From Scheffersomyces stipitis CBS 6054 (lineage: Eukaryota > Ascomycota > Pichiomycetes > Serinales > Debaryomycetaceae): DNA of 64,000 bases. Position numbers and translations under genes: made by a program. Location: NCBI RefSeq assembly GCF_000209165.1, contig NC_009048.1:496001-560000 (forward strand), in the 5' to 3' direction. Below the pieces are notes generated by a model. The model was not told where the DNA came from. It saw only the letters and a list, made by a program, of their open reading frames with translations, and made no database searches. This document shows, piece by piece, positions 8,933-18,496 of this stretch; the stretch's first letter is position 1, and each line of letters opens with the position of its first letter.

Positions 8933-9712
8933 CTACCATATCTCTCTTGTTGTCTCGTCAAAGCGCTTCATAGACTCTCCCACATTGACCAAATCGTCTT
9001 TAATCTGATCCACATATTTGTTCATCTCGTCGAAATTCTGTTTTCTGTAAAGAATATCTCGAGAGCTCTTGGTACCTTGCTCGTCACCAAAGAACTCATC
9101 CAACTTTTCCTGTTTGAGCTTGTCTTTATCTACTATTTCATCTTTGTCCGACGGCAACAAGCCACCCTTAAGTCCACCTGTAGAGTGCAAAGCTAAGCTG
9201 GGAGACTTAATCGACGCCGCTACTAATTGGTTCAGTCTACTTCTGCCTATGTCGCTGAAATGCTGTGACGACATTGTTTCTAACAATTTATTCTGTTGTT
9301 CTTTCAACTTCGTCAACTCTTGGTTGAACTTGTCGTTGAAAAATGATCCCTTCAGCCGTACTTGATTAGCCATACTTTTCACATCATCAAGTACATCGAT
9401 TTGGGTCCAGAGTTTGTCCAGATACGAGACACTGGGTCTGGCGCTCGGCACCATATCTATTGTTCTCAAGCTAGGAGCACCTTCTCCAAGTATAGTGCTG
9501 TTAGCATTTGTAATTGCATCGGTAGCATTGGTATTGGTTCTTGTTAGGCGGGCAGCGCTGGAACCAGACCTGTTGGGCTTTAAATTCGAGAGAGATTGTG
9601 GATTCATACTGGAAATGTTAGACACCAGCGAGTTGGAATATGTATGTCTGGGAACAGGAAGCTTCGATGACCCACTGGATGAGTCTGCCGTACGTATATT
9701 GGAGGAGCTCAT
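8933..9712 (-). CDS. Unrecognised coiled-coil protein
   Basis: A 259-aa product I do not recognise. The N-terminal 80 residues are Ser/Asn-rich and probably disordered. From about 95 on it is helical and charged (YLDKLWTQIDVLDDVKSMANQ, then NQELTKLKEQQNKLLETM), followed by a Ser/Gly linker and a C-terminal helix rich in Asp/Lys (QNFDEMNKYVDQIKDDL) ending in RFDETTREIW. The two conserved-looking helical blocks suggest a small adaptor or complex subunit. No signal peptide or membrane segment. It shares a short promoter with the divergent GPI2. An ATG start with Ser-rich onset is clear. Confidence 0.75.
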   Translation of the reverse strand: MSSSNIRTADSSSGSSKLPVPRHTYSNSLVSNISSMNPQSLSNLKPNRSGSSAARLTRTNTNATDAITNANSTILGEGAPSLRTIDMVPSARPSVSYLDKLWTQIDVLDDVKSMANQVRLKGSFFNDKFNQELTKLKEQQNKLLETMSSQHFSDIGRSRLNQLVAASIKSPSLALHSTGGLKGGLLPSDKDEIVDKDKLKQEKLDEFFGDEQGTKSSRDILYRKQNFDEMNKYVDQIKDDLVNVGESMKRFDETTREIW

Positions 9713-9822
9713 GGCGAAAGATTTGGGTGAACTGAAGAGCGATTATTGGCAAATTTGTTGCCATGCCTGAAGCCGTTAATGGTGTTATCACAGAAATTCA
9801 CAAAGAAATAGACCTCAGAGGT

Positions 9823-9828
9823 CACGTG
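9823..9828. promoter_or_regulatory. CACGTG E-box between divergent genes (8933-9712 and GPI2)
   Basis: Context GTCACGTGAAA, in the 298-bp shared promoter. Confidence 0.4.
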
Positions 9829-10010
9829 AAAATGTAGAAAATATACGGAGTCTGTCTTTATGAACCAGATGAAGTAATTCGCAGATTACAATTTGTTCTA
9901 GACACTTCAGATAGCCACCACTTCACAGTTCAACTAATCATTTTGTTCTCATTGATGTCACAAACCATCTTCTATATATAGCACTTCACTTTCTCAAACT
10001 GGCACACAAA

Positions 10011-11033
10011 ATGGGAGATCTTAGCGGAACCCCTACTCGGGGCCAGACTCCAGAGATCACCACCAGCCCACGGCTTAGAACCAGGTCCCCAATGCCTCCC
10101 CACAGCTACTTGTTAAGGCGCAACACTCCGATACGACGTACTCCGCAAGTATCGTGGAAGAAATTGCTCTATTTGAAACAGCCTTTTCCAGACAACTATA
10201 CAGACCAATCATTTCTATCTCAACTCAAGAGAAACACTACCGTTGCCAAATACTCGTATATCAAACTTGTCAAAGATTTCTCTTTGATAGTGTTTTACAT
10301 TTCGGTGATATTGGTGGTCGTGCTTATGTTCACGGGAATCTACTTGCACCAATGGAGTTCGATGCTTCCTACTATGGTGACTAGTGCTCTCTCGATACTG
10401 GGGTTTATCATATTGAAAGTTTTCGATAAGAGCTACAACACTAAAGTAGGCAAAATTGGTTATTATTCTCAACGGTTGAATATGAAATCATTTGTTCTCA
10501 TTATCTTCATTTTGCTAATCCTTTCGCCGGTACTTAAGTCCTTGACCAAGTCGACTGCTTCTGATTCTATCTGGGCTCTATCGTTCATTCTTTGCGTGTG
10601 TAATACGATATTCCACGACTATTCCATGAACTCGTCGTCCCTGGATGTTTCAGAGCTTCAGTATAGACCAATAATATCGACCAATATCTCACTTTCCAAC
10701 TCTATTGTGCTTGCTTCTAGATTGGGAAGCACGTCTCAGGTATTCTTCTTTGTTCTCTTCTCGATTCAGGTGAATATTCTCCTACCATTGTTTGACTTCA
10801 ATGCCAGAAGAGCTCAGTTTTACAGATTACACTGGACGGTGTACTTTATCGTCTTCAATTTCGTCAACTATTTGATCATACTATTGTTGGGGACGAAGTT
10901 CCTTTTCTACTGGTTTGTGGCTGTATTGGGCATTGTTTTCTTAATGCCAGCATATTTCTTATTTCTCCAGCGTTATAAGAACGAACTACAAGGACCTTGG
11001 GACACGGCCAAGCCCATCATCAATACAAACTAG
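10011..11033 (+). CDS. GPI2: GPI-GlcNAc transferase subunit Gpi2 (PIG-C)
   Basis: Subunit of the ER-membrane complex that adds N-acetylglucosamine to phosphatidylinositol, the first step of GPI-anchor synthesis. The 340-aa product has a cytosolic, Pro/Arg-rich N-terminus of about 45 residues, the family hallmark WKKLLYLKQPFPDNYTD at about 49-65, then around eight hydrophobic segments (for example near 90-110, 115-135, 155-175, 180-200, 240-260, 275-295, 300-320) and the C-terminal GPWDTAKP. It fits the link with the TIP1-like GPI protein encoded downstream only in a general sense. CAAAATG context at the start is good. Confidence 0.92.
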   Translation: MGDLSGTPTRGQTPEITTSPRLRTRSPMPPHSYLLRRNTPIRRTPQVSWKKLLYLKQPFPDNYTDQSFLSQLKRNTTVAKYSYIKLVKDFSLIVFYISVILVVVLMFTGIYLHQWSSMLPTMVTSALSILGFIILKVFDKSYNTKVGKIGYYSQRLNMKSFVLIIFILLILSPVLKSLTKSTASDSIWALSFILCVCNTIFHDYSMNSSSLDVSELQYRPIISTNISLSNSIVLASRLGSTSQVFFFVLFSIQVNILLPLFDFNARRAQFYRLHWTVYFIVFNFVNYLIILLLGTKFLFYWFVAVLGIVFLMPAYFLFLQRYKNELQGPWDTAKPIINTN

Positions 11034-11438
11034 AGTGGGCTATTGATATTTATCTGAACAATAGAGGCACAAAAAGAGTTAGAGATAAGTTAAGAAGAAA
11101 AATGCTATATTTAGTGCTTTTGGATAATAGAAGTATGAGTTGGGATTTCAGATCGATTTGACTAAGAACAAACATCAAATATAACTTGATCTATAAATAA
11201 CGCTATCAGAGTTTGCATTAGCTCCATAGTTAAGAGCTCAGTAGTTTCCAATAGTAAACAGTGTAAGCGGACGCGCACAAATCCTCACCAATAAATGTCG
11301 CAATGTCTCCCACCTCTCAGTTTTCAGCTTCGCTAAATATTCAGAACGACAAAAACTGAAAACTACAAATTAATTATATACTACTTTAACAACTTCGCTC
11401 TCTTCTTTCACTGCAATTTCTCTCTTTCAACCGTAGTC
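11034..11438. other. GPI2 3' flank and TAF5 promoter
   Basis: 405 bp, no gene seen. It contains one ATGTCGCA at 11295-11302, 137 bp before the TAF5 start. Confidence 0.7.
11295..11302. promoter_or_regulatory. ATGTCGCA motif upstream of TAF5
   Basis: Exact match to the 8-mer found between PRE6 and RPR2 and in two other promoters in the window. Confidence 0.35.
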
Positions 11439-13820
11439 ATGGCTGGAGACAATAATAACAGCAATGCCACCAATCAACCTCACGAGTTGAACCCTCCCAC
11501 GTCTGTCGGGGGATCTGCTGGCACAGACTCTAGTCAAACACTGTCTCAACCATCACAACCTTCCCAAGCTGGATCGGTACGAGCTCCAGCCAATCAGACG
11601 GCATCGCAACCAGCTCAGCCCAGGGGCCAACAGCCACTGTTCTCACAAGCAGATTTGAACCGAATTGTTCTTGAATATCTCAACAAGAAAGGATACCATA
11701 GAACAGAATCAATGTTGAGATTAGAAAGCTCCAATACTCCCACACCAGCAGTAACGCCTGTGAGTCCAGCGACAAGTCTGTTGGCTAGTCCAGGCGAAAT
11801 AGTATCACCAGCCAATGCTGCTAGAAGGGAAAAGGAATTAAAAGATAAATTGAACAAGAACGACCGCGAGATGAGAGAATTGAAGGAAAGACAAGCCAGA
11901 GTAGAGCGAGAATTGAGAGAAGCAAGAGACAGAGAAATTCGCTTGGTTAAAGAGAAGGAATTGCGCGAAATCAAGGATTTGGAAGAGAAGAAGAAACGCG
12001 AAAATGATCCAGACGTCTACTTCACTGTGTACTCTATGTTGAAAAAATGGGTTGATACGTCGTTGGACTTGTACAAGCCGGAGTTATCGCGTGTATTGTA
12101 TCCGTTGTTCATCCACTGTTTCTTTGAGTTGATCTCGAAGAACTTCGTGGATCTGGGAAAGCGGTTCTTTGACAAATTTAAGAGCGACCATATTATCTTG
12201 CACGGTGTAGAAATCAACCAGTTGGCAGGCATTCTGTTGCCAGAGCATTTGAAGGAAAATGAGTTGGCACTTGCTTACAGAAGAAATAAGTACAAGATCG
12301 TTGTTTCCAAGACGTCGATGAATTTGTTATTGTACTTTTTGCACGAAAATGAAGCTGTAGGTGGAGCTATCTTGATTCGTATCATCAACCAGTATTTGGA
12401 TACAGTCATTTCCAGCGCCAAGCTCGACAAAGTAGACCAGGAAGGCGAAGCCAATCCCGAAGAAGGAATTCCACAGTATGTGGCCAAGACAAACGAAATA
12501 GATAAATTCAACGAACAACTGGTAAAATTGGGAAAATTCCCTATCGACCCTGAAGTCCAGAAGGAAGTAGAAGCTGAGCTCAAGGTTAAGGATGAGAGAT
12601 CCTCTCCAGTAAATGGAAAGACTTTGGTAGAAGAATTCGCTGAAATGACAAAACCAGAAACAGATTCTCCAGCCAGAGAAGCTTTGCCTCTTCCTCTTAA
12701 GGACCATGCTGATATCAAAAGAATGATATTAGATGTAGAGGATTCCAGATCCAAGATCAAGTTGGGAGCCTTACAAGCGTCTGCCCCTTCCGTTTGTATG
12801 TATACTTTCCACAACACTTCCAACGACATGACATGCATAGATTTCAACGAGGATTCCAATATGATAGCTGCTGGATTCCAGGACAGTTTCATAAAGTTGT
12901 GGAGTTTAGATGGAAGACCACTTAAATCTGTATTTAAGAGAGATCGCTACAACTCTGACAACACCCGTAAGCTCATTGGCCATAGTGGTCCTGTTTATAG
13001 CGTGTCATTCTCACCAGACAACAGATACCTTTTATCTGGTTCAGAGGATAAAACAGTGCGACTCTGGTCGCTTGACTCTTACACAGCTCTTGTATCATAC
13101 AAGGGACATAACCAGCCTATTTGGGATGTCAAATTCTCACCATTGGGCCACTACTTCGCTACAGCTTCTCACGATCAAACTGCCAGGTTGTGGGCTACAG
13201 ACCATATCTATCCCTTGAGGATATTTGCTGGCCATATCAATGACGTGGACTGCGTAGAATTCCACCCTAACTCTAACTACGTGTTCACTGGTTCGTCTGA
13301 CAAGACATGTAGAATGTGGGACGTACAGACTGGTAACTGCGTCAGAGTGTTTATGGGCCACACTGGGCCTGTGAACTGCATGGCAGTTTCTCCAGACGGT
13401 AGATGGCTAGCCAGTGCTGGCGAAGACAGTGTAGTCAACATCTGGGACGCTGGAACTGGCAGACGTTTGAAGACAATGAAGGGTCATGGCCGTTCTTCTA
13501 TCTACTCTTTGTCCTTTTCTAGAGATGGTGGTGTCTTGGTTAGTGGAGGTGCCGATAATACTGTGAGAGTATGGGATGTCAAGAGAGACACAAATGATGC
13601 TGGACCGGAGCCAGAGATGTTTTCATCTGTAGAAAATGGCTCCAGCAATGGCTCTGATCCAGAAGCTGCCAGAGCCAAAGCTGTAGATAAGGTCAATAAG
13701 AAGGAAATCATAGCGACTAGCGACCATATGACGGCTTACTTCACTAAGAAAACTCCCGTGTACAAGGTCCATTTCACAAGAAGAAACTTGTGTCTTGCTG
13801 GTGGAGCATTCATGAGTTAG
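11439..13820 (+). CDS. TAF5: TFIID/SAGA subunit Taf5 (LisH, NTD2, WD40)
   Basis: Scaffold subunit shared by TFIID and SAGA in RNA polymerase II transcription. The 793-aa product has a Gln/Ser/Pro-rich N-terminus, a LisH motif at about 68-95 (ADLNRIVLEYLNKKGYHRTE), a charged coiled coil at about 128-190, the Taf5 NTD2 domain at about 195-330, a linker, and six clear WD repeats from about 450 (LIGHSGPVYSVSFSPD, YKGHNQPIWDVKFSP, FAGHINDVDCVEFHP, FMGHTGPVNCMAVSP among them) with a C-terminal strand ending GGAFMS that would close the propeller. In-frame CTG codons occur in the Gln/Ser-rich N-terminus and rarely elsewhere; if read as Ser they fit their surroundings better. Confidence 0.95.
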   Translation: MAGDNNNSNATNQPHELNPPTSVGGSAGTDSSQTLSQPSQPSQAGSVRAPANQTASQPAQPRGQQPLFSQADLNRIVLEYLNKKGYHRTESMLRLESSNTPTPAVTPVSPATSLLASPGEIVSPANAARREKELKDKLNKNDREMRELKERQARVERELREARDREIRLVKEKELREIKDLEEKKKRENDPDVYFTVYSMLKKWVDTSLDLYKPELSRVLYPLFIHCFFELISKNFVDLGKRFFDKFKSDHIILHGVEINQLAGILLPEHLKENELALAYRRNKYKIVVSKTSMNLLLYFLHENEAVGGAILIRIINQYLDTVISSAKLDKVDQEGEANPEEGIPQYVAKTNEIDKFNEQLVKLGKFPIDPEVQKEVEAELKVKDERSSPVNGKTLVEEFAEMTKPETDSPAREALPLPLKDHADIKRMILDVEDSRSKIKLGALQASAPSVCMYTFHNTSNDMTCIDFNEDSNMIAAGFQDSFIKLWSLDGRPLKSVFKRDRYNSDNTRKLIGHSGPVYSVSFSPDNRYLLSGSEDKTVRLWSLDSYTALVSYKGHNQPIWDVKFSPLGHYFATASHDQTARLWATDHIYPLRIFAGHINDVDCVEFHPNSNYVFTGSSDKTCRMWDVQTGNCVRVFMGHTGPVNCMAVSPDGRWLASAGEDSVVNIWDAGTGRRLKTMKGHGRSSIYSLSFSRDGGVLVSGGADNTVRVWDVKRDTNDAGPEPEMFSSVENGSSNGSDPEAARAKAVDKVNKKEIIATSDHMTAYFTKKTPVYKVHFTRRNLCLAGGAFMS

Positions 13821-14445
13821 TATAAAAATTACATTGTCTGTATTATTACATATAAATGAAGTCATTTATAAAACCAAGAAAGAGAGTAGAATATGAATGT
13901 AGTTTTATATCGAACAAGTAATCACTTCAGAAGTCTTAAACTTTGCCAGATGAATTTGATGACTTGATGACGAGCAGATAGACGACACCAATATCATTCT
14001 AGTTTGCGATAGGTGGAACCTGGAAATTGTGGCACGAAACAATTCAACTTCTCTGAACTTTGCCTAGTATCAATTTCTAGAGTTGACCTTCTACAAGATT
14101 TGAATCTAGCTCTTTTCTTCAAATTTTTTCTCATGAATTTCATTCATGAAGACTTTATCTACTTTTTAATCATTTCGATTATATAATATACTCCAATCAG
14201 ATCTATTTCCAAGTGTATAATTCTTGACGATTCATTCTCTGACCCACGGTCATTTCGCAGTCGGTGGAACTCTGCAATTTGAACATTTTTTTCGCAGACA
14301 AAATCTCGTCAGAAAATGCAAAAATTTTCCAGACCGTCGCCATTCCTGGCTTACAAAGACTCGCTTGAATTATAGTGCAAAAATAAAATATATAGACATC
14401 CTTCTAAGGTATAGCATCTGGTAGAAGGTCATCGTGAATGGTCCC

Positions 14446-14469
14446 CACCTGCCTAATTAGGCGAAGGTG
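14446..14469. promoter_or_regulatory. Extended CArG-box dyad (Mcm1-type)
   Basis: CCTAATTAGG at 14452-14461 sits in a perfect 12-bp palindrome GCCTAATTAGGC, flanked by CACCT on the left and its complement AGGTG on the right. CC(A/T)6GG is the classic core of MADS-box factors such as Mcm1. It lies about 250 bp upstream of the TIP1-like gene. Confidence 0.55.
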
Positions 14470-14523
14470 ATCAGAATAGTGCCCGTTCTTTATACTAGAA
14501 AGAGATTATACAGTGCCGCATTG

Positions 14524-14533
14524 CCTAAATAGG
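14524..14533. promoter_or_regulatory. Second CArG box
   Basis: TTGCCTAAATAGGAATT: core CCTAAATAGG fits CC(A/T)6GG and the flanks fit the TTNCC...GGNAA extension of Mcm1 sites. About 180 bp before the TIP1-like start. Confidence 0.55.
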
Positions 14534-14609
14534 AATTAAATTTGCACAAATGTTGCAACCGGTACCGTATTTCTCGGTCGTGTACAGGAAGTCAATAACC
14601 CCAGCTTAC

Positions 14610-14617
14610 TATAAATA
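14610..14617 (+). promoter_or_regulatory. TATA box of the TIP1-like gene
   Basis: TATAAATA 97 bp upstream of the ATG, downstream of the CArG boxes: a strong, inducible-type promoter layout. Confidence 0.55.
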
Positions 14618-14713
14618 CTTTGCCAGCTGCTCGAGGAAGTGAAATTTGGTGAAAATTCTCTTTCTATTCATTAATTCATTAACCAACCTAATCATTACAG
14701 CTTCTCGTCAAAT

Positions 14714-15232
14714 ATGAAGTCCTCTACCTCTGCCATCGCCGCCGCTGCCGTTGTTTTATATGCTGCTTCCGCCCAAGCTGCTGATGCTTCTGATGTTTCC
14801 TTCTTAACAGCCTTTGTAGGTGACTTCAAGGCTCATCCCAAAGATTACCTCAACTTCTTACAAACCGCAAGTTTTCCACCAGAAGTCACTTCTTTGGCTG
14901 CCCAAGTAGGCACCTATACTGATCAATCATACACAACCTTGTTGGACGATCCAAATGTGAATGTGTCTGAGTTGAAGGATTTCGCTACAGAATTGCCATG
15001 GTACACCAGAATAGAAGCTGAAGTCGGTACTGCTGCTAAGACTTCTGCTGCAGAGACCAGCAAGGAAACCAGTGCTCACTCAGAAACTTCTGGAGCCACA
15101 ACTACGAGACTGACCAGCACTGCTGAACTGTCTACTTCTGCAACTTCTACTAGTACTGAAAATGCTGGTAACGTTGCCAAAATTGCTCCTGTTGGTGCTG
15201 CCTTGGGTCTTGCTGTTCTTGCCATGTTCTAA
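14714..15232 (+). CDS. GPI-anchored cell wall protein, SRP1/TIP1 (Tir/PAU) family
   Basis: Probable wall mannoprotein of the SRP1/TIP1 family, whose members are induced by cold, anoxia or stress. The 172-aa product has a signal peptide (about 1-22, Ala-rich, cut after AQA), the family domain at about 25-112 (DVSFLTAFVGDFKAHPKDYLNFLQ to LPWYTRIEAE), a short Ser/Thr-rich stalk (about 115-150) suited to O-mannosylation, and a GPI signal: a small-residue site near NAGN followed by a hydrophobic tail ending LAVLAMF. Two CTG codons fall in the stalk (TTR-TST and TAE-STS); read as serine they suit it better than leucine. The stalk is short for a structural Tir protein. Confidence 0.9.
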   Translation: MKSSTSAIAAAAVVLYAASAQAADASDVSFLTAFVGDFKAHPKDYLNFLQTASFPPEVTSLAAQVGTYTDQSYTTLLDDPNVNVSELKDFATELPWYTRIEAEVGTAAKTSAAETSKETSAHSETSGATTTRLTSTAELSTSATSTSTENAGNVAKIAPVGAALGLAVLAMF

Positions 15233-16690
15233 GCAGATTATTAATAGCTCATAGTCCACGAGCTGAACTTGTGTAGTAATTGTTTAAGCTCCACGCTTTT
15301 TACGCTTGTCTAAGCAGATGGCATAGCCACAAACGAACCTCCAAGATGATTACGACCCCAAAATGTTACTAGCCCTGGCAATCAGGTGCACCCCCTTCAT
15401 CACCTGATACCCCACTCGTCATAAAACACATTTATTTAACTTTTCAAATATATCTGTACATTATAAATCTCATTGTTCTCATATTTGTTCTGGATGACGT
15501 TGACGTAGAAATAGAATCTGCCCGTAGCTTCCATCCTCTGGCTCATTATTAATTCCCGAATAGGCAATTTGTTGATCCATGCAGGCCCTAGCAGCTGCAA
15601 GCTTCAGCACAGCCGACTTGGATGGAGATGGTCTAGTTTAGACAGCTGAAACGAACAGTGGGGAATGCTTGAAACAAACTCCAATGTTGTACAGTGAAGC
15701 ATCGACGTCGGCCCGAGGGTATCTTGACGGGTCCTGGAAATTTATTGGCCGCAGTTTTCTGAAAGTGTCCTCTCTACCGAAAATCTTTGGGTGTAAATTG
15801 TCGTTAGCTTGTAGAACTGCTTCAACTTTGTATTAGCTTTTCAATATATGTTGGAGTTTGCAAAGACAATATAATGACGTAATAAAACAAATATTTATTC
15901 GTTTGGTCCAAATTCTATCTTCCTCTTTTTCGCAACCGATCAGCAATAGCCCGTAAGATCAAAGTGGGTTCTTTTTCGAACAAGTTGAAAGACAGTTCAC
16001 TGAATGTTGATTACAATCTAGAATTATTTCCAAGTGTATGGTTTGCACTCTCGCCCAACATCGGCAAGGACAACATTACTTTCTAAGAACTACGAAAGAG
16101 TTGTATGAGTGTAACGGCTACATTAGATAGAGATTTGTCACCAAGCTTTCGCATGCCAACGCAAATACTGTGATAAATACAAGAACTTGAGAGTACTTTC
16201 CTTAAGACCGACTAGTATCTTACCCCGTTTTAGGTTCTGAATTTAACAGCAGCATCGGCGAAATAACATTAAATTATGCTAAAGATGACAAATTTTGTCC
16301 TAAAAATGGTGTTAGTGTAGCAGATTAAGGTACTTCCACGTTGGAGGCTAAAATTAGTTATTTGTGGAAGTGCCGTGGTGTCTTCCATAAAATCAAATTT
16401 ATCTGAAAGTGAGAATGACAATCATCGACAGAAGAGCGACTGGGATATGAATGTATGAAGCTCACTAAGCTCATCTTCATTTATGCTGCTTCGCTCGCAG
16501 ATGATTGGCTGCGAAATTTTTTTATATTATTTTTTAATAGCATTTTCTATGCTTGATAACCATTTGCGACTTTTAGAATTAAGTATTATTAGTGATATTC
16601 ATATAGCAGCTTAAACTAAACTAAAGAATGCTACATGAAATAAAATCTACTAGTGCCATAGACTTAGCTGTCTATTTTCAATTTATAGAA
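15233..16690. other. Gene-free 1.46 kb between convergent genes
   Basis: No supported coding region. The two flanking genes end toward each other, so this much space is unusual for a terminator region. It contains an 11-bp inverted repeat at 16329-16374. No tRNA, LTR or conserved frame was recognised. Confidence 0.5.
16329..16374. repeat. Inverted repeat (11-bp arms, 24-nt loop)
   Basis: Left arm GGTACTTCCAC (16329-16339), right arm GTGGAAGTGCC (16364-16374), one G-T wobble if transcribed. Function unknown; it could be a terminator hairpin or a relic. Confidence 0.45.
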
Positions 16691-18496
16691 CTAGATACTC
16701 TCCTCTGTCTGTGATATCGGAGCCGTGATATACAAGATCAAGAATTGAAGATTCCAGAGAAAGTTGTCTAAGCAATCATTAGGGATATTGTTGGATATCT
16801 TGCTTTCACGTGAATCGTGCTTGAACTCGTCATAGACATCGGTAACGTTGTTAATCAACTGTACAAGGTTCTTGTTGAGAAGATTGAGTCCATGCTCGAA
16901 ATCATAGTTCTGCAAATCGTACTTGCGTCCAGACCCAGAGAGTTCTCCTGAGACTTTCTCAGTCTTGGAATGGTCGTAGTATAATGTGTATGCAATGGGT
17001 TTTGTTTCATCTATATTGGAGCCAGTGTCCCGCTGGACTCTTGTCGGAACCGTGCTCGCAGATACCGAGGATATGGGATCTATTATAATACTTCTGTTTC
17101 CGTCGGAAACCATCTCGTATTTTAGATGCAAATTTGTGATATGTGCCAAGCAAGTAATGACTTGAACTATGTATGACAATCCAGCATTGACCTGTTCGAT
17201 GTTAAACGCATGGCTATCGTGTTCATTGTCGAATGTTGGTGAATAATTAAAGTTCTTAAGATTCTTTTTGTTGTAGTAGCAAACTTCTAAAAGCTCCTTG
17301 ATGGATGAGGGGAATTCCATACCCATTATAGCGAACTTTACACTATTGTTGATGTTGTAGATGGGTATTATTTCCTGAATAACCTTAGTGGTTAGTTGCA
17401 ACTCTTCAATTAGTGAAGGATATACGTTGTTTTCTAGCGATTCCTTGATAGGTTCCAACTCCGATTCCAAGAAATCAAGCTGGTTACTGCCCATGTCCAA
17501 GACCGAGTTGAGTTTATCACTTGAGAGCTCCTTTATCTGATTGATTTTAATCTTGGTATTGTATATGTCCGAAGACAAGCTGTCATTTATAGCTTTCTGC
17601 TTATTAATAGATTGTTCTAAAACCTGGTTGCGGTTGTGTAGTTTTCCTAGCACCATTTTGATGTTGTCTACGTTTGTCTCGTCGTAGAAGGATTCTACGT
17701 GTTTGTCTATGAGAGACAGTAGTTTATGTTTCGTGTGTTTCAACTCATCCAAAGAATTGGAAAGATTGTTCAACGAACGTAAGGAGTCAAAGTCGTACGA
17801 TTTCAGAACATTCTGTCTATCTGTTGAATTTAATCTTTGTGTTGTACTGAGACTTCTAATTTTCGCTACGGCTACCCTGAGTGAATTGGGCATGACATAG
17901 GCTTTTTCATTGAGGTACAATATTATGGAATTCGTTCGAAAATAATCCTCGGTGTTGTGAAGGGACTTTCCAACGTATATGAGCTTTTTCAAATCTATTC
18001 TATTCTCAGAAAGTAAGTGCCATTCTGTATTTGTGTTTGAGTTCGGAAGTTTAGAGTACACTGGTTTACACCATATCTTGACAATGAAGTTGGCAGAGTT
18101 GGAGGAAGCGGCCGTATAGGGAAGTGAAATTGCCAGGAAGTTGGGATTCATATTGGTTTCTCTGATTTCGCTGATGTAAACTAATTTTTCGTCGTTTTCA
18201 CGTTTTCCTGGTAGATGCAAAGTGATGAAAGAATCGAGCAATTTTCGATTGTTCAAAGTTAGAAGCTCTGAATAGCTTCCCGGGAGATCTAATGGAGGCA
18301 AACCTCTCATGAGTGAGCCTCTTCGAGAATGCTCATCACGTTTTGATGGCGAAGTTTTAGATATCCATTCTGTACTGAAGTTTGTAGGAACGGATACTCT
18401 GTTAGGAGTATGGGCTACTAGGTCGTACGACAAATAGAGATTACGGAGTGAAATGGATTGCAAATGTCGCAAGCGGGCATCACTGGAACTGTTCAT
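16691..18496 (-). CDS. VPS38: Vps38-like subunit of PI3-kinase complex II (UVRAG/Atg14 type)
   Basis: Likely the subunit that directs the Vps34-Vps15-Vps30 lipid kinase to endosomes for vacuolar protein sorting. The 601-aa product begins with a region containing a C2-like stretch (about 70-200), then a coiled coil at about 235-330 (repeating hydrophobic heptads, DELKHTKHKLLSLIDKHVESF to EELQLTTKVIQ) and a C-terminal domain (about 370-601) with KFAIMGMEFPSS, an YTLYYD strand, and the motif YDFEHGLNLLNKNLVQLI, typical of the BARA-like end of Vps38/UVRAG proteins. Atg14 is the alternative, but no N-terminal Cys pairs are present. The gene shares a long promoter with the divergent gene at 19322. 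Confidence 0.7.
   Translation of the reverse strand: MNSSSDARLRHLQSISLRNLYLSYDLVAHTPNRVSVPTNFSTEWISKTSPSKRDEHSRRGSLMRGLPPLDLPGSYSELLTLNNRKLLDSFITLHLPGKRENDEKLVYISEIRETNMNPNFLAISLPYTAASSNSANFIVKIWCKPVYSKLPNSNTNTEWHLLSENRIDLKKLIYVGKSLHNTEDYFRTNSIILYLNEKAYVMPNSLRVAVAKIRSLSTTQRLNSTDRQNVLKSYDFDSLRSLNNLSNSLDELKHTKHKLLSLIDKHVESFYDETNVDNIKMVLGKLHNRNQVLEQSINKQKAINDSLSSDIYNTKIKINQIKELSSDKLNSVLDMGSNQLDFLESELEPIKESLENNVYPSLIEELQLTTKVIQEIIPIYNINNSVKFAIMGMEFPSSIKELLEVCYYNKKNLKNFNYSPTFDNEHDSHAFNIEQVNAGLSYIVQVITCLAHITNLHLKYEMVSDGNRSIIIDPISSVSASTVPTRVQRDTGSNIDETKPIAYTLYYDHSKTEKVSGELSGSGRKYDLQNYDFEHGLNLLNKNLVQLINNVTDVYDEFKHDSRESKISNNIPNDCLDNFLWNLQFLILYITAPISQTEESI

Larger units (their letters stand above)
13821..14713. 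other. TAF5 3' flank and TIP1-like promoter
   Basis: 893 bp without a supported gene. The half next to the wall-protein gene has two CArG boxes (14452-14461 and 14524-14533), a TGTTGCAACCGG followed by CGGTACCG palindrome (14551-14567), and a TATAAATA at 14610-14617. A TGATGAC repeat near 13969-13984 with a CTGA about 70 nt later was considered as a C/D snoRNA and rejected. Confidence 0.6.

Noticed and set aside
13965..14056. TGATGAC repeats with a CTGA, like C and D boxes of a snoRNA
   Set aside because: The base before TGATGA is T rather than a purine, no terminal stem forms, and no guide match was evident.
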